This document shows positions 33,545 through 41,563 of a stretch of 63,906 bases of DNA, in pieces. The stretch is from the NCBI GenBank assembly GCA_007692605.1, contig REBS01000185.1:1-63906 (forward strand), in the 5' to 3' direction. This stretch comes from Gemmatimonadales bacterium. GTDB lineage: Bacteria; Gemmatimonadota; Gemmatimonadetes; Longimicrobiales; Gaopeijiaceae. Position 1 is the first letter of the stretch. The number at the start of each line of letters is the position of its first letter. The translations under genes were made by a program, and so were the position numbers. The notes under the pieces are model-generated. The model ran no database searches and was not told the origin of the DNA. It saw nothing but the letters and a program-made list of their open reading frames with translations.

Positions 33545-34301
33545 ATCGATGCGCTTTCTGGGCCTGGTCGGACTCCTGACCGCGCTGGGCTTCGGGATGC
33601 ACCTGGCGCCGGACGCGCTCAGCCGGCTCGAGTTCTTCGCGGTGGACCGTGTCCAGCTCGAGGGGCTGCGCTACCTCGAGGAGCCCGAGGCGCTGGCCTT
33701 CATTCCCCTGCCCGAAGGCTTCTCGGTCTGGGACGACCTCGAGGCCGTGGGGTCCCGGCTCTCGCTCCACCCCCTCGTCGCCGATGTGCGGGCGCGCCGC
33801 CGGCTTCCCTCGACGCTGGTGCTCGAGGTCACGGAGCGCCGTCCGGTCGCGCTGCTCAGCGGTCCGACCCTGACCCCGATCGACCGCGAGGGACACCCCC
33901 TCCCGATCGACCCCTCGAGGCACCGGCTCGACCTGCCCCTGATGCACCTGACGGGTGACGTCGGCTCGGCCCCGGAGTCCACCGAGGCGGGCGGGAGTCG
34001 TGCCGAGCGGACTCGGCGACTGCTGGCCGCGCAGGTGGCCCGGCTCGAAGAGCTCGAGCCCGCGATGTCGGCCTCCCTGTCCGAGATCACCCTCGACGAG
34101 TGGGGCGACGTGATCCTGCACCTCGGGAGCCCGCGGGTGCGACTGCACTACTCGCCCCCCCTGACTCCCGAACGGCTGCGAGAGGGGATCGTGATCCTGA
34201 CCGACGCCCTCGAGCGTGATCGCGAGCGCGCCCCGATCGCGGTGGACCTGCGCTTCGCCGACCAGGTGGTCGTTCGCTACTCCCATCCAACTGCACGGTG
34301 A
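33537..34301 (+). CDS. ftsQ: Cell division protein FtsQ/DivIB-like
   Basis: The 254-residue protein has one N-terminal membrane segment (FLGLVGLLTALGFGMHL), then a POTRA-like domain (FFAVDRVQLEGLRYLEEPEA, SLHPLVADVRARRRLPSTLV, LEVTERRPVALL). The C-terminal beta domain ends in VDLRFADQVVVRYS. This is the FtsQ layout; FtsQ links FtsL/FtsB to the early divisome. ATG 33537 overlaps the murC stop by 8 bp. The larger open frame (from 33396) lies within murC. Confidence 0.9.
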   Translation: MRRSMRFLGLVGLLTALGFGMHLAPDALSRLEFFAVDRVQLEGLRYLEEPEALAFIPLPEGFSVWDDLEAVGSRLSLHPLVADVRARRRLPSTLVLEVTERRPVALLSGPTLTPIDREGHPLPIDPSRHRLDLPLMHLTGDVGSAPESTEAGGSRAERTRRLLAAQVARLEELEPAMSASLSEITLDEWGDVILHLGSPRVRLHYSPPLTPERLREGIVILTDALERDRERAPIAVDLRFADQVVVRYSHPTAR

Positions 34302-34308
34302 CCTGATC

Positions 34309-35541
34309 ATGCGATCCAACCTCATCGCCGGTCTCGACATCGGTACCACCAAGACGAGCGTGCTGATCGCCGAGGTGCTCGGCGAGGGGCAGCGGCGTCC
34401 GGAGCTGCGGGTGCTCGGCGTGGGCCAGGCGCGCACCGGGGGGGTGCGGCGCGACGTGGTCACCCACATCGAGGAGACGACCGAGTCGGTGCGCACCGCC
34501 GTGCAGGAGGCCGAGCTGATGGCGGGGGTGACCGTGGACCGGGTCTGGACCGCGATCGGGGGCGACCACGTCCGCACCCTCTCGTCGATGGGGGTCGTGG
34601 CCGTCGGGGGCGAGGAGATCAGCCGGGGGGACCTGGATCGGGTGCACGAGGTGGCCCGGGCCGTGGCCCTCCCGCCCGACCGCGAGTTCCTGCACGCGAT
34701 CCCCCAGGAGTACAAGGTCGACCATCAGGCGGGGATCAAGGACCCGCTCGGGATGTCGGGGACCCGGCTCGAAGCCGACGTCTACCTCGTGACCGGGGCG
34801 GCGCAGGCGGCGGGCAACCTGCGCAAGGCCGTCCAGCGTGCAGGCTACCGGGTGCAGGCGCTGGTACTCTCGCCCCTCGCGACGGCGCACGCGGTCCTGA
34901 CCGAAGACGAGAAGGAGGTCGGGGTCGCCCTGATGGGCATCGGGGCGTCGACGACCGAGGTGTGCGCGTTTCACGAGGGGAAGATCCGGCACATCGCGGT
35001 CCTCCCCCTCGGGGGCGACACGATCACCAACGACCTCGTTCGCGGGCTCTCGATCCCCTTCGCCGAGGCGCAGCGGGCGAAGGAGCGGCACGGGGTCGCC
35101 TTCGCCCAGCTCGTCGACCCGCAGGAGACGGTGGAGCTGCCCGGACCCGGACCGGGACAGACCCGACAGGTGGCCCGCGAGCTGATCGCGCACATCGTCG
35201 AGCAGCGCCTCGACGAGATCTACGGGCTGGTCCACCGCGAGCTCGAAGATGCGGGGTGCATGGAGACGCTCGGGGCCGGGCTCGTCCTGACCGGAGGGGG
35301 GGCGGCCCTCCAGGGGTCGCTCGAGATGGCACAGCAGTGCATGGGGATGCCCGCCAGGATCGGCGTTCCCGGCGAGGGGCTCAGCGGGCTCGCCGATTCG
35401 GTGGCGCGCCCCCGCTTCTCGACGGTGACGGGGCTCTGTCTCTACGGGGCGGATCGATTTCACGAAACCGGCCAGGGCGTGAGCACGCTCTCGTCGGGAC
35501 TGATGACCCGGATCGGCGCATGGGTCCGGGAATTCTTCTAG
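34309..35541 (+). CDS. ftsA: Cell division protein FtsA
   Basis: The 410-residue actin-like ATPase tethers FtsZ to the inner membrane. It has the phosphate-1 loop LIAGLDIGTTKTSVLIAEV, the SHS2/1C subdomain (VWTAIGGDHVRTLSSMG), phosphate-2 MGIGASTTEVCAFHEG and adenosine motif VLTGGGAALQG. The end (GLMTRIGAWVREFF) is a short amphipathic helix typical of the FtsA membrane-targeting tail. The start is ATG 34309, 7 bp after ftsQ. Confidence 0.95.
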   Translation: MRSNLIAGLDIGTTKTSVLIAEVLGEGQRRPELRVLGVGQARTGGVRRDVVTHIEETTESVRTAVQEAELMAGVTVDRVWTAIGGDHVRTLSSMGVVAVGGEEISRGDLDRVHEVARAVALPPDREFLHAIPQEYKVDHQAGIKDPLGMSGTRLEADVYLVTGAAQAAGNLRKAVQRAGYRVQALVLSPLATAHAVLTEDEKEVGVALMGIGASTTEVCAFHEGKIRHIAVLPLGGDTITNDLVRGLSIPFAEAQRAKERHGVAFAQLVDPQETVELPGPGPGQTRQVARELIAHIVEQRLDEIYGLVHRELEDAGCMETLGAGLVLTGGGAALQGSLEMAQQCMGMPARIGVPGEGLSGLADSVARPRFSTVTGLCLYGADRFHETGQGVSTLSSGLMTRIGAWVREFF

Positions 35542-35606
35542 ACGGATGGATGAAGGAATAGATGAGGCGCGCCCCCGCGGGGGACGGCGTCTCGACGGAA
35601 GGCTGG

Positions 35607-35629
35607 GCGGGAGAGAACGCCTCTCCCGC
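35607..35629 (+). promoter_or_regulatory. Hairpin in the ftsA-ftsZ spacer
   Basis: GCGGGAGA (35607-35614) pairs perfectly with TCTCCCGC (35622-35629) around a 7-nt loop, within the only sizeable gap (138 bp) of the mur-fts run. A CCCCCGCGGGGG palindrome lies just upstream (about 35572-35583). No T-tract follows, so this may be an RNA-processing or attenuating structure that sets the FtsA:FtsZ ratio. Confidence 0.4.
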
Positions 35630-35679
35630 TGGACAACCAGACGAATGACCCACAGATTGCCAGACAGGGAGGAATGATG

Positions 35680-36870
35680 ATGATCTTCGAATTCGAAGAA
35701 GCACCGGTGCGCAACGCACGGATGAAGGTGGTGGGTGTCGGGGGGGCCGGCGGGAACGCCGTCAACCGGATGGTCGACGAAGACCTCGAGGGGGTGGAGT
35801 TCATCTCCGCCAACACCGACGCGCAGGCACTCAAGTCCTCGCAGGCACAGATCACCCTGCAGCTCGGCAAGAAGCTGACGCGCGGGTTGGGGGCGGGAGC
35901 CCGTCCCGAAATCGGACGACAGGCGATCGCCGAGTCCGAGGAAGAGGTCCGCAAGGCCCTCGAGGGGGCCGACCTCGTCTTCATCACCGCAGGGATGGGG
36001 GGAGGCACCGGAACCGGCGCCGCCCCGATCATCGGCGAGATCGCGCGGGAAATGGGTGCGCTGACGATTGGAATCGTGACCCGTCCCTTCGCCTTCGAGG
36101 GCAAGAAGCGGATGCGTCAGGCCGACCAGGGGCTTGCAGAGCTGCGCCGCGCGGTCGACACCATGATCGTGGTGCCGAACGACCGGATCCTCTCGGTGGT
36201 CGGCAAGGGAACGACCTTCAAGGACGCTCTCAAGAAGGCCGACGAGGTGCTCCTGAACGCCACGCAGGGGATCTCCGACCTGATCCGCGTCACCGGTGAG
36301 GTGAACGTGGACTTCGCCGATGTGCGCACCGTCATGGCCTGCCGCGGTCCGGCGCTCATGGGATCCGGCTTCGGCGAGGGCGAGAACCGGGCGCAGGAAG
36401 CGGCACAGGAAGCGATTTCGTCGCCGCTCCTCGACGATGTCTCGATCCGCGGCGCCAAGGGCGTGCTGATCAACATCACCGGTGGAATGGACCTGGCGAT
36501 CGACGAGGTCACCCAGGTGTCCACGACGATTCAGGAAGAGGCGGGCGACGATGCCGAGATCATCTTCGGCGCCGTGCACGACGAATCGCTCGAGGGCAAG
36601 ATCCGCGTGACCGTCATCGCCACCGGCTTCGACGACGCCATGGGCGAGGACGAGGGACGGGTGATCCGCCCCGACTTCCGACGCCCGGCTCCCAAGGTCT
36701 CCCGGCGGGAGCAGGAGGCCGAGGCGCGCTCCGAGCGGCGTGTCGCGATGGGGGGTGGACGGTCCGAACAGAGGGTCGTGCCCTTCAACCGTCCTCCGGA
36801 GAGGGTGGTGGATCGCGCCCAGATTGGCGAGCTTGATATTCCGACCTTCATCCGTCGTCAGATGGATTGA
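35680..36870 (+). CDS. ftsZ: Cell division GTPase FtsZ
   Basis: The tubulin-like protein of about 396 residues forms the Z-ring. It has [16 protein letters not shown], the GTP signature [10 protein letters not shown], the T7-loop region and a C-terminal [18 protein letters not shown], the conserved tail that binds FtsA. A variable linker precedes the tail. Three ATGs stand in a row (35674, 35677, 35680). GGGAGG ends at 35672, so 35680 has the best spacing and is chosen. A 16-bp palindrome covers codons 2-7. Confidence 0.97.
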   Translation: MIFEFEEAPVRNARMKVVGVGGAGGNAVNRMVDEDLEGVEFISANTDAQALKSSQAQITLQLGKKLTRGLGAGARPEIGRQAIAESEEEVRKALEGADLVFITAGMGGGTGTGAAPIIGEIAREMGALTIGIVTRPFAFEGKKRMRQADQGLAELRRAVDTMIVVPNDRILSVVGKGTTFKDALKKADEVLLNATQGISDLIRVTGEVNVDFADVRTVMACRGPALMGSGFGEGENRAQEAAQEAISSPLLDDVSIRGAKGVLINITGGMDLAIDEVTQVSTTIQEEAGDDAEIIFGAVHDESLEGKIRVTVIATGFDDAMGEDEGRVIRPDFRRPAPKVSRREQEAEARSERRVAMGGGRSEQRVVPFNRPPERVVDRAQIGELDIPTFIRRQMD

Positions 36871-36904
36871 GTTGATGCGAACCCCGATCAGGTAATCTGA
36901 CCCG

Positions 36905-38224
36905 ATGGATCTACTGAACCGGACGGCCCCGCGGGCCTTTCTCGGAGCGGGCGGCTTCATGGCCGTCCTGGCGTTTGTCTTTTTGCCTGGAATGACCGCG
37001 GTGCCCGACGCCGGAGAGCTGGAGCCGCTGCAGGCGGCCTCGGCGGAAGAGACCCGGATCGAGATCCTCGGGCACGGCCAGACCTTCGGGGGGGTTCTGA
37101 ACCGGGTGGGGGTGCCGGCTGCCGAGCAGCAGGCGCTCCTGCTGGCCTTCCAGGAGCATGCCTCGCCCGGCCGTCTGCGGGTGGGCACCGAGGTCGCGCT
37201 GCGTTCGCTGCGCGGGGCCGACGAGCTTCGGGGGATCGACGTGCCGGTCAACGCCGACGAGCTGGTGCGACTCGAGCGCGAGCCGATGGGGTGGAAGTCC
37301 TCGATCGTGAAGACCCCGGTCTGGACCGACACCGTCTTCGTGGCGGGCCAGATCGAGAGGGACCTGTGGAGTGCGGTCGTGCTGAACGACGATCTCGAGG
37401 CGATGCCCCGAGCCGACCGCGCCCGGGTGATCGACCTGATGGATCGGGTCTTCCAGTGGCAGCTCGACTTTTCGCGCCAGATCCAGGCCGGAGACTCGTA
37501 CCGGCTCGCCTTCGAGCGTGAGGTGCGTCCGGACGGAACCATGCGCACCGGGCGGATCCTGGCCGCGGAGCTGATCAACCGCGACACCCCTCTGTACGCC
37601 ATCTGGTTCGACCTGCACGACGATGGGCAGGGCGGGTACTACGATCTGGCCGGTGAGTCGCTGCGACGAGCCTTCCTGAAGGCGCCGCTGGAGTTCCGGC
37701 GGATCTCGTCGCGCTTCAATCCGAACCGCCTGCACCCGATCCACAATGTGCGCCGGGCGCATATCGGGGTCGACTACGCGGCGGCGACCGGCACCCCGGT
37801 GATGGCCACCGCCGATGGAACGGTCTCGATCCGGGGCGTGCAGGGCGGATATGGAAACCTGGTCGAGATTCGCCACGCCAACGGGTTCATGACCCGCTAC
37901 GCGCATCTGAACGGCTTCGCCTCGGGGGTGCGCCAGGGGAGCCGCGTGAGTCAGGGGACCGTGATCGGCTACGTCGGGATGACCGGCACGGCCACCGGAC
38001 CCCACCTGCACTACGAGCTCCACAAGGACGGTCGGCCGGTGGATCCGCTGAACGTGGACATTCCGGCGGGGGATCCGATCCCGGCCGATGCCATGGAGCG
38101 CTGGACCTCGGAGAGCGACTACCGCTTCGCGCTGCTCGATCGGGCGCAGAGGGGACCCGAGCTTCGGATGGCCCGTGCCGCCGCGGCCCCCTCGGCCGAG
38201 ACGGACGAGGACGAACTGCAGTGA
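36905..38224 (+). CDS. M23-family peptidoglycan endopeptidase
   Basis: The 439-residue protein has one N-terminal hydrophobic segment (GAGGFMAVLAFVFLPGM), a middle region resembling the OapA/LysM-like part of DD-endopeptidases (GQTFGGVLNRVGVP) and a C-terminal LytM domain. The zinc ligands are visible: HIGVDYA (His286, Asp290), and HLHYE near residue 366. It would cut peptide cross-links in the periplasm. Its place 34 bp after ftsZ suggests a role in septal wall remodelling. The last 50 residues are acidic and variable. Confidence 0.9.
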   Translation: MDLLNRTAPRAFLGAGGFMAVLAFVFLPGMTAVPDAGELEPLQAASAEETRIEILGHGQTFGGVLNRVGVPAAEQQALLLAFQEHASPGRLRVGTEVALRSLRGADELRGIDVPVNADELVRLEREPMGWKSSIVKTPVWTDTVFVAGQIERDLWSAVVLNDDLEAMPRADRARVIDLMDRVFQWQLDFSRQIQAGDSYRLAFEREVRPDGTMRTGRILAAELINRDTPLYAIWFDLHDDGQGGYYDLAGESLRRAFLKAPLEFRRISSRFNPNRLHPIHNVRRAHIGVDYAAATGTPVMATADGTVSIRGVQGGYGNLVEIRHANGFMTRYAHLNGFASGVRQGSRVSQGTVIGYVGMTGTATGPHLHYELHKDGRPVDPLNVDIPAGDPIPADAMERWTSESDYRFALLDRAQRGPELRMARAAAAPSAETDEDELQ

Positions 38225-38276
38225 CCCGCCGGAGCGGGCCGCGCACCACGCCCGGCGCGGAGGATAGAGCCGGGCG

Positions 38277-40451
38277 GTGACCGCCGTGCCTTCGGCCCTG
38301 CTCTTCGGCATCGCGGCCCTTCTCCTCGTCGGTTTCGCCGCATGGCTCTACCTCGGGATCGAGTCCCGTGTGCCCGGGCGACCGGTGCTCCTGGGGCTGC
38401 GTGCGTCGGCGCTGCTCCTCCTCCTGGCCCTGGTCGTGAACCCGTCGATTCCCGGCGAGGATCCGGCCGCGACCGCGCCGACCCCCCCCGCCCGATGGGT
38501 CGTGGTCGACCCGGATCCCGCCCTCGAAGCTCGACCGCCCGAGGGCGTTCTGTGGGACCAGCTCCTGGACCGGACCGCCGAGGAACTGGATCCCACGAGC
38601 GGTCTCGCCCGCATCCAGCGGGAGCGCGCCGAGGGCCTTACCCTCGAGGCGCTGCGCGCCGGGACGCCGGCCGAGCGCTCCACCCCCGCGGGAGAGGCGC
38701 TGATCCGGCTGGCCGAGGTGGGGGCGGATTCCCTGGTCTTCCTCTCGACCCTCCGGATGGAGGCCGCACCCCTGCGCGAGGCCCTGTCCCGTCTCCCGGT
38801 GCCGGTGCGCATCGTCCCGATCGGGGGCGAGATGCGCAACGTGGCCGTGGCCGAACTCCGCCTCCCCTCGACGGCCCCCCCGGACGAGCCTCTCCCGGTC
38901 GAGGTGGTGCTGGTGGGGGAGGGAGGAGACCCCGGTGATTCGGTGCGGCTGCGCATCTATTCGCGCCCCTTCGACGAGGAAGGCGGACCCCCTGCGGCGG
39001 GACCGGAGGGTACGGCGGAGGGCGGGATCGAGGGACAGGATCCCCCCGGCACCCTCGAATACGAGGGGCGTCACGCCCTTCCCACACTCGGCGCCCGTGA
39101 GACGGTCGCGCTGACCCTTCCGGCTCCCGGGGGCGAGGGGGATCGCCGCTACCTGGCCCGGGCCGAGCTCGAGGGCGATGTCTTCGCCGCCGACGACGAA
39201 CGGGTCCGGGTGGTCCGGATCGGGGAGCTCGAGGGGGGGATCGTCCTGGTCTCGGTCCGCCCCGACTGGGAGCCGCGGACCCTTCTCCCCCTCCTGGAGC
39301 GGGCCTCGGGGCTCGAGGGCGCCGGCTACCTGCGGGTCGGCCCCGACCGGTTCCTCCCCCTCCGCTCGGGGGCGGAGCCCTTCGAGCCGATGGCGCTGGC
39401 GGGGCTCGTCGAGCGGGCGCGGGGGGCGGCCGTGCTGGTTCTGCATGGCACCGGAGAGGCCCTTCCGGCCCTTCTCGTCGAGGTGGCCGAGGCCCACCCA
39501 CGGGTCCTCCACCTTCCCGCCGACGCCGCAGGGGCGCGCATCGCGGGGATCGAGACCCGGCCTCCCGTCGAGGGAGAATGGCGCCTCGACGCCGAGCTGC
39601 CCGGCTCTCCGCTCTCACCCTACCTGGGCGGGATCGGGCTCCCCGCGCTCCCGCCCCTGACGGGGGTCATGGTTCCCGCGGGGCCGGTTGCGGGGAGCGT
39701 GGCCTTCCGGCTCCGCCGCAGCCCGGCCGAGGAGGCGCACCCGGGACTGGTCCTGACGACCGTGCCGGCCGGACGTCGGGCGGTGGCGCTCGCTCGCGAC
39801 TTCTGGCGCTGGGGAGTGCGCGACGGAGAGCCCCGCGACGCCTATCGCAACCTCTGGTCCGGGGTCGCCGGATGGCTCCTGGCGAGCGAGGCGATGGCCG
39901 ACCGGCGCACGATCCGTCCCGAGGCGCACGTCCTGCCCCGCGCCGAGCCCCTGCCGTGGACGGCTGCGGGGTGGGAGGGGGCCGCGCTCACGGTCGAGCT
40001 GCGCCCCCCGTCGGACCCGGCGGCCGAGGGCCCCGTGATCCGCCGCGACTCGGTCAACGTCGGACCCGACGGCCGCTTCCAGCTCGCTCCCCTCCCCCCC
40101 GGCCGCTACCGCTACCGGGTGCTCGTCGGCGACGGAGCCGTTGGGGCGCCGGACGGAGCGCCCGAGGATGCGACGGACGATGCGACGGACCAGGTACCGG
40201 ACCCGGCCCCGGACCGGCCGGTCCTCGGCGCCCCCCCGATGGGGATCTTCGAGGTCGAGCGATTCCAGGGCGCCCTCCTCCGCCCTCCACTCGACCCCGA
40301 GGAGCTGATGCGCATCAGAACCACCGAGGCGGTCGAGCGTAGGGAGCCCGCGAGAGGAAGACCGCTCCGCACCCATCCGCTCCCCTGGCTCCTCCTCCTT
40401 GGATTTCTGGCCGTGGAGTGGATCGGACGCAGGCGGGCGGGGCTCCGCTGA
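38277..40451 (+). CDS. Membrane protein with glutamine-amidotransferase/vWA-like periplasmic region
   Basis: The 724-residue protein has two N-terminal membrane segments (LLFGIAALLLVGFAAWLYLG and VLLGLRASALLLLLALVV) and one at the C-terminus (LLLLGFLAVEWIGRRR). The region between is large, acidic and periplasmic. This topology matches uncharacterised Bat-like proteins with a class I glutamine-amidotransferase-like fold, found near MoxR/vWA operons in Planctomycetes and Gemmatimonadota. No catalytic Cys-His-Glu triad can be seen. It starts at GTG 38277. The function is unknown; being next to the wall genes may mean an envelope role. Confidence 0.5.
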   Translation: MTAVPSALLFGIAALLLVGFAAWLYLGIESRVPGRPVLLGLRASALLLLLALVVNPSIPGEDPAATAPTPPARWVVVDPDPALEARPPEGVLWDQLLDRTAEELDPTSGLARIQRERAEGLTLEALRAGTPAERSTPAGEALIRLAEVGADSLVFLSTLRMEAAPLREALSRLPVPVRIVPIGGEMRNVAVAELRLPSTAPPDEPLPVEVVLVGEGGDPGDSVRLRIYSRPFDEEGGPPAAGPEGTAEGGIEGQDPPGTLEYEGRHALPTLGARETVALTLPAPGGEGDRRYLARAELEGDVFAADDERVRVVRIGELEGGIVLVSVRPDWEPRTLLPLLERASGLEGAGYLRVGPDRFLPLRSGAEPFEPMALAGLVERARGAAVLVLHGTGEALPALLVEVAEAHPRVLHLPADAAGARIAGIETRPPVEGEWRLDAELPGSPLSPYLGGIGLPALPPLTGVMVPAGPVAGSVAFRLRRSPAEEAHPGLVLTTVPAGRRAVALARDFWRWGVRDGEPRDAYRNLWSGVAGWLLASEAMADRRTIRPEAHVLPRAEPLPWTAAGWEGAALTVELRPPSDPAAEGPVIRRDSVNVGPDGRFQLAPLPPGRYRYRVLVGDGAVGAPDGAPEDATDDATDQVPDPAPDRPVLGAPPMGIFEVERFQGALLRPPLDPEELMRIRTTEAVERREPARGRPLRTHPLPWLLLLGFLAVEWIGRRRAGLR

Positions 40452-40629
40452 GTCCGATCTCGCCCGACCGCCCGCAACCCCGACGGCCCCGAGTGCCCAT
40501 CGGTACGCCCCCGCAGCTTCGTGGGGCCCGAAAGCCCATCGAAGTGCCCCCGCGCCTCCCGGCAGGGGCGGGGACTGATAGATTGGGGGACCCGGGACCC
40601 GTTTCTCACCACCCAACCCGAATCACCGA

Positions 40630-41559
40630 ATGAGACTGTTCAAGAAGAAGGACGAGAGTCGCAAGAGCATCTGGAAGAAGGTCGTGGACCTGGCCTTCAC
40701 CGATGTGAGAGTGCTCAGCGAGGGGATGGACGACGAATCCCTCGAGCAGCTCGAAGAGCGGCTCCTGGCCGCCGACTTCGGGGTGACCGCGACCCTGCGG
40801 CTGGTGGATCACGTCGAGGCCATGGCGCGCCGCGGAAAGATCCGGGGGCAGGGCCAGCTCGCCACCGCGCTGCGGGACGAGGTGGCGCGGATCCTGACCG
40901 AGGGCACCGACCGGGAGCTGGCGCTGAGCGAGGGAGAGGGGCCGACCGTCTACCTGATCGTGGGGGTCAACGGGGTCGGAAAGACCACCTCGATCGCCAA
41001 GCTCGCCCACTTCCTGGTGAAGAGCGGAAAGTCGGTGCTGGTGGCGGCCGGCGACACCTATCGGGCCGGCGCGGTCAAGCAGCTCGAGGAGTGGGCCGGC
41101 CGCGTCGGGGCTCAGTTCCTGAGAGGACAGGAGCGGGGCGATCCGGCGGCGGTCGCCTTCGACGCCGTCGAGGCCGGGATCGCGCGGGGGATCGACGTGG
41201 TCCTGATCGACACCGCCGGACGGCTGCACACCAACCGCGGACTGATGGAGGAGCTGCGCAAGGTCGATCGGGTAATCCGGCGCAAGCTCGACGGGGCCCC
41301 CCACGAGACGCTGATCGTGCTCGACGCCACGGTGGGTCAGAACGCGGTCAACCAGGTCCGCTCCTTCGGCGAGATCGTCGAGCTCTCGGGGATTATCCTG
41401 GCGAAGATGGATTCCTCGGCGAGGGGAGGGATCGTGGTGGCGCTTCAGGAGGAGCATGGCCTCCCCGTGAAGCTCGTGGGGCTCGGCGAGAAGGTCGAAG
41501 ATCTGGACGAATTCGATCCGCAGAGCTTCCTGGACGGTGTCTTCGGCCTGAACGACTGA
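40630..41559 (+). CDS. ftsY: Signal recognition particle receptor FtsY
   Basis: The 309-residue SRP-family GTPase docks SRP-ribosome complexes at the membrane for co-translational insertion. It has a short N domain, P-loop GVNGVGKTTSIAKLA (about residue 113), DTYRAGAVKQL (more often DTFRAAA), DTAGRLHTN, and a C-terminal KMDSSARGGIVVALQ and GLGEKVEDLDEF. It lacks the long acidic A domain of E. coli FtsY. ATG 40630 is followed by a Lys/Arg-rich helix for lipid contact. recG starts 4 bp later. Confidence 0.95.
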   Translation: MRLFKKKDESRKSIWKKVVDLAFTDVRVLSEGMDDESLEQLEERLLAADFGVTATLRLVDHVEAMARRGKIRGQGQLATALRDEVARILTEGTDRELALSEGEGPTVYLIVGVNGVGKTTSIAKLAHFLVKSGKSVLVAAGDTYRAGAVKQLEEWAGRVGAQFLRGQERGDPAAVAFDAVEAGIARGIDVVLIDTAGRLHTNRGLMEELRKVDRVIRRKLDGAPHETLIVLDATVGQNAVNQVRSFGEIVELSGIILAKMDSSARGGIVVALQEEHGLPVKLVGLGEKVEDLDEFDPQSFLDGVFGLND

Positions 41560-41563
41560 CCCC

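Noticed and set aside
34087-37602. 1171-codon minus-strand open frame
   Set aside because: It runs antisense through ftsQ, ftsA, ftsZ and the M23 gene, all with clear family motifs. Its own translation has none.
40490-40560. Two-unit repeat GCCCATCG...GCCCCCGC before ftsY
   Set aside because: Two degenerate copies 39 bp apart in a GC-rich spacer are within chance and have no clear structure.
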